A stretch of 64,000 nucleotides of DNA from Umezawaea sp042738955. Lineage in GTDB: Bacteria > Actinomycetota > Actinomycetes > Mycobacteriales > Pseudonocardiaceae. Location of the stretch: NCBI RefSeq assembly GCF_042738955.1, contig NZ_JBHYHC010000020.1, positions 1 through 64,000 of the forward strand, given 5' to 3'. The translations under genes and the position numbers were made by a program. The notes beneath the pieces were generated by a model that saw only the letters and a list, made by a program, of their open reading frames with translations, was not told the DNA's origin and ran no database searches. Positions 26,480-35,450 of this stretch are shown in pieces (the first letter of the stretch is position 1; the number at the start of each line of letters is the position of its first letter).

Positions 26480-27559
26480 ATGCGGGCATTCGTGAGGTCG
26501 ATGATCGCTGTCGCGGCCCTGGTCGCCGGGGTGGTGTCGGCGACCGGGTCCGCCGTCGCCGAGTCGAACGGCGGCGTGCGCGTGATGCCGTTGGGCGACT
26601 CGATCACCGAGGGGACCCAGGTCCCCGGCGGGTACCGGATCGGGCTGTGGCAGCGGACCGCGAGCGCCGGTTACCGGGTGGACTTCGTGGGGTCGCAGTT
26701 CAACGGCCCGTCGTCGCTGGGCGACCACGACCACGAGGGGCATCCCGGCTGGCGCATCGACCAGGTCAACGCCAACGTCGCCGGCTGGCTGCGCAGCACC
26801 ACCCCGCGCACCGTGTTGCTGCACATCGGCACCAACGACATCCTCCAGAACTTCAACGTCGGCGGCGCGCCGGGAAGGCTGTCCACCCTGGTCGACACCA
26901 TCACGGCGACGGTCCCGAACGCGGAGGTGTTCGTCGCGACGATCATCCCCCTCGCCAACTCCGGGCAGGAGTCCGCCGCGCGCACGTTCAACGCCTCGAT
27001 CCCCGGCATCGTGCAGGGCAAGGCGAACGCGGGCAAACGGGTCCACCTGGTCGACCTGCACTCCGCACTCGGCACCGGAGACCTCGTCGACGGCATCCAC
27101 CCCACGGCCACCGGCTACGACAAGATGGCCGCCACCTGGTACTCGGCGCTGCGGTCGGTCGCGGGCTCGATCGGCGACCCCACAGTTCCGTCCGGCAAGC
27201 AGATCGTCGGCACGGAGTCGGGCCGCTGCGTGGACGTGCCCACCGGGAGCACCAACGGCACGCAGGTCCAACTGTGGGATTGCGGCGGCCAGTCCAACCA
27301 GTCGTGGACCTACACCTCCGGCAAGCAGTTGACCTCCGGCGGCAAGTGCCTCGACGCCTCCGGCAACGGCACGCCGGTAGTCGTCCGGGACTGCAACGGC
27401 CAACCCAACCAGCAGTGGAACGTGAACTCCGACGGCTCGATCACCAACGCGGCGACAACCCTGTGCATGGACGCCTCCGGCCACGGAACAGCCAACGGCA
27501 CGAAGCTGATCCTCTGGTCGTGCAGCGGTCAACCGAACCAGCGGTGGAGTGTGCGCTGA
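26480..27559 (+). CDS. Secreted SGNH/GDSL esterase with ricin-type lectin domain
   Basis: The 359-residue protein has a signal peptide (~1-28, ending SAVAES). An SGNH hydrolase domain follows: block I MPLGDSITEG with nucleophile Ser, Gly in block II, HIGTNDILQ block III and DGIHPTATGY block V with Asp/His. The last ~125 residues are a ricin-type beta-trefoil with three QxW repeats (SNQSWTY, PNQQWNV, PNQRWSV) that bind polysaccharide. It probably deacetylates or de-esterifies plant or cell-wall sugars. ATG 26480 follows GGAGGGG. Confidence 0.93.
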   Translation: MRAFVRSMIAVAALVAGVVSATGSAVAESNGGVRVMPLGDSITEGTQVPGGYRIGLWQRTASAGYRVDFVGSQFNGPSSLGDHDHEGHPGWRIDQVNANVAGWLRSTTPRTVLLHIGTNDILQNFNVGGAPGRLSTLVDTITATVPNAEVFVATIIPLANSGQESAARTFNASIPGIVQGKANAGKRVHLVDLHSALGTGDLVDGIHPTATGYDKMAATWYSALRSVAGSIGDPTVPSGKQIVGTESGRCVDVPTGSTNGTQVQLWDCGGQSNQSWTYTSGKQLTSGGKCLDASGNGTPVVVRDCNGQPNQQWNVNSDGSITNAATTLCMDASGHGTANGTKLILWSCSGQPNQRWSVR

Positions 27560-27570
27560 CCAGCAGGATC

Positions 27571-27717
27571 CCCCTCGACGAGCCGAGCCGCCGCAGCCAC
27601 CTCACCAAGTCCGCGATCCTCAAGTACTTCGAGTCCCGCGAGGCGACCCTGCTCGACCGTGCCTGGAAGCAGCGGACCACCGACCTCGGCATGCGACCGG
27701 CCTCACTCGCGACCTGA
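27571..27717 (+). pseudogene. Remnant of a TetR-type DNA-binding domain
   Basis: Directly after the esterase, one frame encodes LTKSAILKYFESREATLLD, which looks like the recognition helix and following helix of a TetR repressor (T-K-S-x-x-x-x-x-F-x-S-R-E). About 20 unrelated residues and a stop follow. There is no start codon, no upstream helix and no ligand domain, so it is a decayed fragment. The regulator identity is lost. Confidence 0.5.
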
Positions 27718-27869
27718 CGCCATCAACCCCACTAGTGCGTTCGGGTGGTCTTCCGGTGCCAAGATGCGACTCGTGGGCGTGATCGTTAGCGTCGGGTCCG
27801 CTGGCACCACCGAGTGGTCAGCGGATCGAATGCCGGGGGGTGTTCGGTTTTCAAGGGGGGAAGTTCCTT

Positions 27870-30800
27870 GTGAGAAAAGAAATTTTACGTGGATTCGTGC
27901 TGCGCTCAGTCAGCGGCGTAGTGGCCCTGACGCTGGTGAGCAGCGGACTGCCCAGTGCGGGCGCGACCGCCCAGCCCACACCGTCCGGCGCGGTGACATC
28001 ACCACCGACCTGGACTCCTTCGGACCAGGTCAACCGGACGCCCACCGGTGGCGAACCGCCCGCCACGGCGTGGCAGCCCAAGACCAAGAGCGACCTCGCA
28101 CCCGCGTCGGTGACGTGCACGACGTGGGACCGCCCCGGCGCGCTCCCGTCGTACCCGATGGAACGCCACCAGATCAGCGACCGCCTGGAACTGGCGGTCA
28201 ACCTCTCCAACGGCAACGTCATGGTCGTCGCCCGCGACCTCACCCTCAAGGGCACCGGCCTGAACCTGTCGGTGGACCACGTCTACAACAGCCAGGACTG
28301 GGCGACCAACTCCTTCGGGAACTGGCAGCTCAACTCCGGCCCCGCGGTCGGCCTGCGGATCTGGAACGGCAGCGTGGAACTGCGCGGTCCCAACGGCTAC
28401 TGCGTGCAATACCCGGAGAACGGCAGCGGCGGCTACACCGACGCGCCCGGTGTCGGGGCGACCCTGCAGAAGGTCGAAGGCGGCAAGTACAACCTGGCCT
28501 TCCACGACTCCCAGGAGACCTGGCAGTTCTCCGCGAGCGGCTGGCTGATCAGCCAGTCCGACCGCAACGGCCACACCAACACCGTCCGCTACACCTCCGA
28601 CGGCGACATCGCCTCCCTGGTCGACTCCCAGGGCCGGGCCACCGCGTTCGCCACCAGCGACGGCAAGGTCACCGCCATCACCGACCCCTCCGGGTTCTCC
28701 TTCGGCGGCTACACCTACACCGACGGCAGGCTCACCCGGTTCAGCGACCGCGACGGCAAGGCCGTGTCGGTCGGCTACGACTCCGACGGCCTGCTCACCT
28801 CGATCACCGACGCCCGCGGCGGCACGTACACGGTGGGTTACACGGACGAGCGCGTCACGTCGTTGACCCAGCCGATCACCGGCGGCACCGCGACCACGGC
28901 GTACGCCTACGACGTCGACGCGCGCAAGACCACCGTCACCGACGCCAACGGTCACGCCGCCGTGCACGAGTTCGACGACCAGGGCAGGCAGGTCAAGGCG
29001 ACCGACGCGCTCGGCCACGCCCAGTCGCGGACGTGGACGGCCAACAGCGACGTCAACACCGCCACCAACGCCCTCACGAACTCCACCACGTACACCTACG
29101 ACCCGCTCAACAACCTCATCGGCACCCAGCTGGCGACCGGGGCCAAGAACGTCGTGGGCTACACCGACTCCACGCACCCGCATCTGCCCACCCAGGTGAC
29201 GGACCCGTCGGGGAACCAGATCACCAGTGAGTACGACAGCAACGGCAACACCACCAAGATCCGCTCGACGGCGCTGAACGCCGACCTGTGGAACTTCAAC
29301 CACACCAACGGCCTGGTCCGGTCGCGCACCGATGCCAAGGGCGCTGTCACCAGCTACGACTACGACAGCGCGGGCAACCTGACCAAGGTGACCCCGCCCG
29401 CCCCGGCGAAGCCGACGTCGTACACTTACGACTCGCTCTCGCGGGTCACCAGCGTGACCGACGGCAACGGTGTCAAGGTCGACTACGGCTACGACAAGGT
29501 CGACCGCGTGGTGTCGGTCAAGCAAGGCGCGACCGTGTTGCAGGCCAACACCTTCGACGCCAACGGCAACCTCACCGGAACCCAGACCTCCACCGCCACC
29601 AGGACGTTGGCCTACGACCCCCGCAACCAGCCGACCAAGGTCACCCGCGGCACGGAGTCCGTGTCCTACACCTACGACAAGGTCGGCAACGTCAAGACCC
29701 TGCTCACCCCGACCGGCACCGCCACCTACACCTACGACAACGCCGACCGGCTGACCTCGTTGGCCGACGCCTACAGCGGCACCACCGGATTCGGCTACGA
29801 CAACGCCGACCGGCGCACCACGACGACGTTCCCCGGCGGCGCGGTGCAGACCACCGGCTACGACAACGCCGGACGGCAGACCTCGATCACGGTGACCAAG
29901 CCCGGCGGCGGTGACCTGCTCAAGGCCGCCTACCGCTTCACCAAGCCCAACGGCGCGGACACCGACAAGCTCCAGTCCAAGACGATCAAGGGCGTCACCA
30001 CCGCCTACACCTACGACGGCCTGGGCCGGATGTCGAAGGTGGGCAACGACGGCTACACCCTCGACAACGCCTCGAACCTGACCGCGGCCGAGGGACGCAC
30101 GTACCAGGTCAACGCGGCCGACCAGTACACGAAGATCAACGACACCGCTGTGGCGTTCGACGGCGCGGGCAACTACGCCTCCACCACCAACCCCGACAGT
30201 TCGTTCACCTACAGCAAGACCAACCAGGTCCTGAGCGGAAGCCTCGGTGGCACCAAGGTCCTGGACTTCACGTCCTACGACACGGTCGACCAGACCCAGC
30301 TCAACACAGTCACCGAGACCCCCGACGGGGGCACCGCGGTGACGCACGTGTTCACCCGCACCGTGTTCGGGGTATCGGAGGTTGTGGACAACGGCAAGCG
30401 TTCCAGCTTCACCCGCGACACCAAGGGCTTGCTGGTCGGCCTGAAGGACACCGCAGGCGGCCGCTACGGCGCGATCACCGACTATCAGGGCACCGTGCTC
30501 GCCCTGGTGGACATGGGGGGCAACCTGGCCGCGGAGTACGGCTACACCCCCTACGGCAGCGTCACCGCGACCGGCACGGCCGCGGCGTCCAACCCGTTCC
30601 GCTACGTCGGCGCGTACCAATTGCAGCGCCGCACCTACCTGATGGGCTACCGGATCTACGACGCGGGCCTGGCCCGTTTCCGCTCACCAGACCCGACCGG
30701 CCAGGAGACCAACTCCTACAACTACGCCCAAGGCGACCCGATCAACAACAGCGATCCCACCGGCGCCTACAGCGTCGATGAGTTCAAGTCCGATCTGGGG

Positions 30801-30959
30801 ACCGTGGCGGACGTCATCGCGATCGCCGGCGTGGTCGGGGGCATCGTCGGTTGTGCCGTCATCACCGCCGGAACCTGCCTGGCGGGCGCTGCGGTAGGCG
30901 CTTTCTACGGTGGGGCACTCGGGCTGGGTGCCGGCGCGGGCTTGGTGATCTTCGGATGA
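27870..30959 (+). CDS. RHS/YD-repeat secreted protein
   Basis: The 1029-residue protein starts at GTG 27870 behind AAGGGGGG. A signal peptide (~1-40, GFVLRSVSGVVALTLVSSGLPSAGA) is followed by a DUF6531-like N-terminal part (LSNGNVMVVARDLTLKGTGL). About 25 YD repeats (YDYDSAGNLTKV, YTYDNADRLTSL, FGYDNADRRTT) follow, then the RHS core end (YGYTPYGSVTATG, NPFRYVGAYQL, YLMGYRIYDAGLARFRSPDPTG). After the core only ~65 residues remain. They are hydrophobic and Gly/Ala rich, unlike an enzyme toxin. RHS shells enclose C-terminal toxins in competition systems. Confidence 0.92.
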   Translation: MRKEILRGFVLRSVSGVVALTLVSSGLPSAGATAQPTPSGAVTSPPTWTPSDQVNRTPTGGEPPATAWQPKTKSDLAPASVTCTTWDRPGALPSYPMERHQISDRLELAVNLSNGNVMVVARDLTLKGTGLNLSVDHVYNSQDWATNSFGNWQLNSGPAVGLRIWNGSVELRGPNGYCVQYPENGSGGYTDAPGVGATLQKVEGGKYNLAFHDSQETWQFSASGWLISQSDRNGHTNTVRYTSDGDIASLVDSQGRATAFATSDGKVTAITDPSGFSFGGYTYTDGRLTRFSDRDGKAVSVGYDSDGLLTSITDARGGTYTVGYTDERVTSLTQPITGGTATTAYAYDVDARKTTVTDANGHAAVHEFDDQGRQVKATDALGHAQSRTWTANSDVNTATNALTNSTTYTYDPLNNLIGTQLATGAKNVVGYTDSTHPHLPTQVTDPSGNQITSEYDSNGNTTKIRSTALNADLWNFNHTNGLVRSRTDAKGAVTSYDYDSAGNLTKVTPPAPAKPTSYTYDSLSRVTSVTDGNGVKVDYGYDKVDRVVSVKQGATVLQANTFDANGNLTGTQTSTATRTLAYDPRNQPTKVTRGTESVSYTYDKVGNVKTLLTPTGTATYTYDNADRLTSLADAYSGTTGFGYDNADRRTTTTFPGGAVQTTGYDNAGRQTSITVTKPGGGDLLKAAYRFTKPNGADTDKLQSKTIKGVTTAYTYDGLGRMSKVGNDGYTLDNASNLTAAEGRTYQVNAADQYTKINDTAVAFDGAGNYASTTNPDSSFTYSKTNQVLSGSLGGTKVLDFTSYDTVDQTQLNTVTETPDGGTAVTHVFTRTVFGVSEVVDNGKRSSFTRDTKGLLVGLKDTAGGRYGAITDYQGTVLALVDMGGNLAAEYGYTPYGSVTATGTAAASNPFRYVGAYQLQRRTYLMGYRIYDAGLARFRSPDPTGQETNSYNYAQGDPINNSDPTGAYSVDEFKSDLGTVADVIAIAGVVGGIVGCAVITAGTCLAGAAVGAFYGGALGLGAGAGLVIFG

Positions 30960-30983
30960 TGACCTCACGAACGGAGAATCCGC

Positions 30984-31160
30984 TTGCGTAGGAACAAATC
31001 GCAATTTCTGATCGTGATCGCACTGGTGCTGCTCGGGTTCCTCGTCGCGGCCGTCACGCAGTGGCTGGGGCTGAGCCGCCCATGGATCTACGTGATCGTC
31101 GCGGTGGTAGCAGCCGGCGCGGTCTACCTGGTGATGAGGAACCCGCGCAACCAGGTCTGA
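30984..31160 (+). CDS. 58-residue two-helix membrane protein (putative RHS partner)
   Basis: A TTG start at 30984, with GGAG upstream, opens a 58-residue protein: basic start RRNKSQF, helix FLIVIALVLLGFLVAAVTQW, short loop, second helix WIYVIVAVVAAGAVYLVM, and a basic tail. It lies 24 bases after the RHS gene. Its position fits an immunity gene for the RHS C-terminus (inference). I recognise no family. Confidence 0.6.
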   Translation: MRRNKSQFLIVIALVLLGFLVAAVTQWLGLSRPWIYVIVAVVAAGAVYLVMRNPRNQV

Positions 31161-31172
31161 CCACCAGAAGGC

Positions 31173-31205
31173 CGTGCCCCGTCGCACATCAGTCGGCGGG
31201 GCACG
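31173..31205 (+). terminator. Hairpin after the first small membrane gene
   Basis: CGTGCCCCG (31173-31181) pairs with CGGGGCACG (31197-31205) around a 15-base loop, 12 bases past the stop of the 58-residue gene. A T-rich tail is lacking. Confidence 0.55.
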
Positions 31206-31241
31206 ACCTCCGGGTCTCACCGACCGTGAGAAGAGAGCGCT

Positions 31242-31421
31242 GTGAACAAGAGGATCGCCACTATCGCGAGCATCGCATTGCTGGTACTGGCAGTGTTCGC
31301 GTTCGTATTGCCCAGTGTGCGTGCCGGCGGGTTCGCGGTGAGCACCTCGGCGATCGGTTCGGTTGCGATCGCCGCGATCATCGCCGCTACGGTGCTCGGA
31401 CTGAGCACGCGCAAGCGCTGA
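31242..31421 (+). CDS. 59-residue two-helix membrane protein
   Basis: GTG 31242 opens a 59-residue ORF with GAGAAGAGAG upstream. It has two hydrophobic helices (IASIALLVLAVFAFVLPSV and IGSVAIAAIIAATVLGL) and a basic STRKR end. It resembles the preceding 58-residue protein in size and layout, not clearly in sequence. It may be a second immunity or accessory protein of the RHS locus; the function is unknown. Confidence 0.5.
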   Translation: MNKRIATIASIALLVLAVFAFVLPSVRAGGFAVSTSAIGSVAIAAIIAATVLGLSTRKR

Positions 31422-31896
31422 AGCGCAGGAAGAACTCCAGGCCTTCGCGGTTTCCTCGATCTTCGCCGAGAGCGACGCGATCGGCACGGTGACGGAGGCG
31501 CAGACCGACAGTCCGATCATGAGCGCGATCGCTGTCGCAGCAGTGCGGGGCTGGTTGCGGCGCTACCCCCGCGCTCACCTGCTCGCGGTTGTCCCCCTCC
31601 TTCGACATCCAGGAAGTTCCAGGTCGGCTCCTGACGCTTACCAGCCCCGCCGGGAAGCCTGAGAGTTCCCAGGGGCTCATCCTGCTGAGTGCTGGCTCGC
31701 CCATTGCTCCCGATGCGGAGCCTGCCAAGTCCACGCAAACCTGACATCGGGCCCCTGTGGACCCTCACCTCATCAGGCATGCGAAACGACCCGTGCGAAA
31801 TACTGCCGTTCGCGCCGCCGACCTCGATCGCCTTCGGCACGCTGGTCGTCCGACGCGCGTGAACGTGGAAGCACCCTGCGGCTACGCACCGGTGTG
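31422..31896. other. Non-coding stretch with gene remnants
   Basis: Apart from the possible FtsX-like fragment, no frame shows normal third-position GC bias. The GC content is lower than the neighbouring genes and reading frames are short. It looks like decayed sequence leading into the broken sigma-factor and NTPase genes. Confidence 0.5.
31435..31562 (-). pseudogene. Fragment of an FtsX/MacB-like ABC permease
   Basis: On the minus strand this stretch reads RRNQPRTAATAIALMIGLSV ... SLSAKIEETAKA after a stop codon. 'NPRRTAATA-x-ALMIG' at the start of an internal helix is a common pattern in FtsX-type permeases. No flanking permease sequence can be joined in any frame. I regard it as a short relic; a chance match is possible. 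Confidence 0.3.
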
Positions 31897-32265
31897 ATGA
31901 CCGTGATCAACAGTAGTTCGCGGGACGGAGTCCCACCCCCGGATGACGAGAGCTCCGATGTCGTGGAGACCTTGGCAGGGGAGGACTTCACAGTTCTGTT
32001 CACCCGCCGCGCGGACGAGTTGCCGCTATCTGGCCAGATGAGCACCGATGGCGGCTGGCGACTTGGTGGCGGACGTGTTCGTCTCGGCGATCCGCAGCCG
32101 TGCGCGCTTCGACTCCTCGCGCGGTTCGGCACGAGCGTGGTTGTTCGGCATCGCGACCAACCTCCTGCACACTCACCTGCGCGGTCGCAGGCGAGAACGT
32201 GAGGCGTACGCGCGTGTCGCGGTGGGTCGCGAGCCCGACAGCCACGAGAGCCGAGTGGTCGACTG
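31897..32265 (+). pseudogene. Frameshifted ECF sigma factor
   Basis: The ATG at 31897 opens a frame with EDFTVLFTRRADELPL, like the start of sigma region 2. After ~32030 the homology moves to another frame, AGDLVADVFVSAIRSRARFD then GSARAWLFGIATNLLHTHLR, which is a very characteristic ECF sigma region 2 (A-x-D-L-V-A-x-x-F, then AWLFGIATN). Region 4 is missing. At least one frameshift plus a lost C-terminus make it non-functional. Confidence 0.65.
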
Positions 32266-32655
32266 GAACTGCTGCGCACCGACCGACGCGCCGCACTGCG
32301 ACAGGGGCTCGTGGTGGGCGTCGGCGGGTCGGCGGTGTTCTGGCTGATGCTGCTCCTCGCGTTCGAGTCCGCGTTCGGCGTGCCGTTCGAGACCGTGTTC
32401 CACGGCGGGCTCTGGCTGCTCGGCTTCCTGACCATGGCCGCGCTGAGACTGCTGATCTGGATGCTGTTCGTCACCGTCTAGACCCCTGGCTCCTCGCCCG
32501 GCTGTGGCTCCCGCTGACCGGCCACCTGCCCTGGACGGTGATGACGTTCCTGGACGACTCCCACCAGCGCGGTGTGCTCAGGCAGGCCGGGGGGCTACCA
32601 GTTCCGGCACGCACGGCTGCGCGACTACCTGGCCGTGCGTCGGCGTGATCACTAG
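32266..32655 (+). pseudogene. C-terminal remnant of a NACHT/STAND NTPase
   Basis: First comes a membrane-helix segment (GLVVGVGGSAVFWLMLLL ... ALRLLIWMLFVTV, stop at 32479). Then, in another frame, DPWLLARLWLPLTGHLPW and MTFLDDSHQRGVLRQAGG follow. After a slip at a run of six G, YQFRHARLRDYLAVRRR closes it. That ending is characteristic of large actinobacterial NACHT NTPases with central membrane helices. At least two frameshifts are present and the NTPase domain itself is gone. Confidence 0.6.
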
Positions 32656-32683
32656 CACCACGTGGATCGGTGGTGCTGTCGGT

Positions 32684-33544
32684 TCAGGCGAAGAAGGTTT
32701 TCAGGGCGGTGGCGACCGCGTGCGGGTTGCCGGTGTTCCACGGGCCGTCGTGGCCCGCTCCGTCGATGACGACGTGCCGGGTGTCGGGGAGCAGGGCGCG
32801 GAGCTTGCGGGTGGCGTCCAGCAGGAAGGCGGGGCTTGCGGTGCCGCTGAGGAGGAGGACCGGCATGGTCACCGCCGCGAAGGTGCTCATAGCACCGTCC
32901 ACTGTGGCAACGTCGTGGAAGTCGTAGCGCACACCGGGCAGCAGGTCGCGGAACGTCGAGCCGGGGCGGGAACGCCGTTGGTCCAGCGCGATCACGGCGC
33001 TGGCGAGCAGACGTGCGAGTGAGCGGGGGAGCAGGCGGATCGGGGCGGGGGCGGTTTCGGCTACCAGGAGGGAATCCAGGAGCGCCGAGGCCAGGTCGCC
33101 GTGTTCGATCTCCGAGTTGAGCCGCTGGATGCCACTGTGGGAGATCCCGGCCGGGTAGAAAGGCGGTTCGTAGAGCGCGATCCGCTTGATCCGGTCGAGG
33201 GTGCGTGCGGCTTCCAGGGTGATCACGGCACCGGAGCTGAGTCCGAACACGCGGGTGGCACCGGTCGCGGCGAGGATGGCGTCGATGTCCTCGACGTCGC
33301 GGGTGATGGTGTGGTGTGAGTCGAACAGTTTGGGGCTCAGGCCTCGTCCTCTGCGGTCCGCGGCGTAGACGGTGAACGAGGACGACAAGGCTGTCGCCAG
33401 GGTGTCGTAGGCGTGCAGGTCGGCCATGGCTCCTTGCACGAGCACGAGTCCGGGGCCGTTGCCGGAGCGGGTGAAGCCGATGCGGGTGCCGTCGCGGGAG
33501 GTCACGTACTCCGTCGACACAGCCCGAGAGGCGTCAGCGGGCAT
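32684..33544 (-). CDS. Alpha/beta hydrolase
   Basis: The 286-residue protein has an alpha/beta hydrolase fold: LVLVQGAMADLHAYD oxyanion region, YAADRRGRGLS, nucleophile elbow FGLSSGA, and the catalytic His in IDGAGHDGPW. The expected catalytic Asp follows LLLSGTASPAF less clearly. No signal peptide. Substrate unknown. It lies directly downstream of the broken ABC permease on the same strand, but without overlap. Confidence 0.82.
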   Translation of the reverse strand: MPADASRAVSTEYVTSRDGTRIGFTRSGNGPGLVLVQGAMADLHAYDTLATALSSSFTVYAADRRGRGLSPKLFDSHHTITRDVEDIDAILAATGATRVFGLSSGAVITLEAARTLDRIKRIALYEPPFYPAGISHSGIQRLNSEIEHGDLASALLDSLLVAETAPAPIRLLPRSLARLLASAVIALDQRRSRPGSTFRDLLPGVRYDFHDVATVDGAMSTFAAVTMPVLLLSGTASPAFLLDATRKLRALLPDTRHVVIDGAGHDGPWNTGNPHAVATALKTFFA

Positions 33545-33598
33545 GGTGGACCAGTTCCAACTCGGTCATGCGGGGCATTGTGCCGGTTGGCGCTGTCC

Positions 33599-34555
33599 TC
33601 ACCCGACAAAGCCCTCCCAGATGATGCGGCGCCGTACCCGCCACACCACCACGCCGATCAGGACCGCCGCGACGGCGACGAACAAGGCCACCTCGATGAG
33701 CTGAAACGCCCAGAACCGGTCGGCCGGGTGGTACACCCCGAACAGCTGGACTCCTCGCGCGTGCAGGAACCGGTTGAGGTTGGTGCCCGCCCCGTTGGCG
33801 GCGCCCTCCAGTTCGGAGTACTCGGTCGCGCTCAGCCTGCGGCCGGTGGCGTCCGTTTAGCCGCGGTCGATCGTCCAGTCGGCGATGTGCCCGACTTGGT
33901 CCTTCGAGCCCCCGACGGGGATCGGCTCCACGGTGGTGAGCGGCGTGGCGTCCGCGGGACGGGCCACCAGCGCCACCACCATCCGGACGGCCAGGAACGC
34001 CCCGAACGCGGGCAGGCCGCGCCGCAGGATCGCCCCCGCCGCGGTGGCGACGCCGAACGCGAACAGCGCGTACGCCACCGGGACAAGTCCCTCCAAGTCG
34101 AAGGCGTCGTACTGAAACCGCCCTTCCCACGCGTCGAACGGCAGGCGGAACCAGGTGAGCACCGCGGTGAACGTCCCGGTGAGCACGACCGTGACACCTG
34201 CCAGTGCCGCGAGCTCGGCCACCAGCCAGCGCATCCGCGGCACGGCCCGCGTCCAGGCGAGCTGCCAGGTGCCGTCCTCCAGTTCACGCGCGAGCAGCGG
34301 CGCGCCGATGACTACGGGGACCAGGGAGAAGACCGCCAAGAGGTTCTCGACGAACCCGTACTCGTCGTCGAGTCGGCGGGAGGAGGCCGCGCACGCCTCG
34401 TCGACACCGGCCTGTCCCGCACACCGGGCGGGACCGCCGGGGAACAGGTCGTGAGCCTGGGACCCGAGCACGAGCAGGGCGACGCCGAACAAGCCGACGA
34501 ACAGACCCAGGACGCAGACCTCGGTCCGGTGCTGGCGCCAGATCAACCACGCCAT
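33599..34555 (-). pseudogene. ABC-2 type permease interrupted by an in-frame stop
   Basis: From ATG 34555 (MAWLIWRQHRTEV) the frame encodes an ABC-2 permease: six hydrophobic helices and ARELEDGTWQLAWTRAVPRMRW, typical of the family. An in-frame TAA stands at 33857-33859. Beyond it the same frame continues 85 codons with clear permease sequence (TDATGRRLSATEYSELEG, then a last helix ALFVAVAAVLIGVVVWRVRRR) to a TGA at 33599. The shorter product would lose the last helix. It overlaps the ATPase gene by 13 bases. Confidence 0.8.
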
Positions 34556-35450
34556 GCCGTCACCTCCGACGCGACCTCGGTGCTCGGCTCGGACGGGCGG
34601 CGCAGGTAGGCCAGCACCAGGTCCTCCAGCGCGACCGGCCGGGCCTGCCACCCCGGCGCGGTCGGGATCGCGCCGTCGCGCACCAGCAGGGTCGTGTGCC
34701 GATCGCTGTGGACGGCCTCCACGACGGTGCCGCTCCGGTCGAGGTCGGCGGCCGTGCGCGGGCCGACGAGCAGCCGGTGCTCGGCGAGGAGCGTGTCAAT
34801 GTCGCCGGTGAGCGTGACGCGGCCGTTGTCGAGCACGACCAGGTGGTCGCAGACGCGCTCCAGCTCGTCCACGACGTGGGAGGAGAACAAGACGGTCACC
34901 CCGCCTTCGGCCACCGCGCCCATGTGGACCTGGAGGAACTCGTGCCGGGCCAGCGGGTCCAGGCTGGCCACCGGCTCTTCGAGCACGAGCAGGTCCGGCC
35001 GCTTCGCAAGGCCACGGCCAACGCGACGTGGGCCTGCTGCCCACCGGAGAGCGCACCGGCCCTGCGGTCGAGCGGAGTGCCCAGCTTCGCCAGCCTGCGC
35101 TCGGCCAGTCCCTGGTCGAACCGCACGTTGCAGGCCCGGCCGAAGCGGAGCATCTCGGCGACGGTGAAGCGCTTGTACAGCGGGTGGTCCTGGGCCAGGA
35201 ACCCGATCCGGGACAGGGTGTGCGGGGTGCTGGCCGTGACGTCGTGGCCGAGGACCTCCACCGTGCCGGTGCTCGGTGCCAGCAACCCGACGGCCAAGCG
35301 CAGCAGGGTGGTCTTGCCCGCGCCGTTCGGTCCGACGAGGGCGATCACGCCGCCCGCGGGCAGGTCCAGGGTGCAGTCGCGCAGCGCCCAGCCCTTCCGG
35401 TACCGCTTGCCCACACCGTCGGTGCGCAGCGCGAACTCGGCCGCCGTCAC
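34543..35450 (-). pseudogene. ABC transporter ATPase with a one-base frameshift
   Basis: The GTG at 35450 overlaps the gntR stop (GTGA). The frame encodes an ABC ATPase: Walker A GPNGAGKTTLL and signature LSGGQQAHVALAVAL. Near 35003-35008 the frame breaks; adding one G to CCTTGCGAAG restores KRPDLLVLEEPVASLDP (Walker B) and the rest (LFSSHVVDELERVCDHLVVL) to 34543. The span is 908 bases, one short of 303 codons. The Walker B acidic pair is E-E, where D-E is usual. Confidence 0.8.

Noticed and set aside
28600..30100. Short repeated DNA units resembling a tandem repeat or CRISPR array
   Set aside because: They are coding YD repeats of the RHS protein with irregular length and divergence, not identical repeats with unique spacers.
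27999..30620. 873-codon open frame antisense to the RHS gene
   Set aside because: It is a Val/Gly/Arg-rich shadow of the YD repeats with no recognisable domain.
31517..31840. 107-codon minus-strand frame
   Set aside because: No start site, low third-position GC and no domain; it is part of the decayed stretch.
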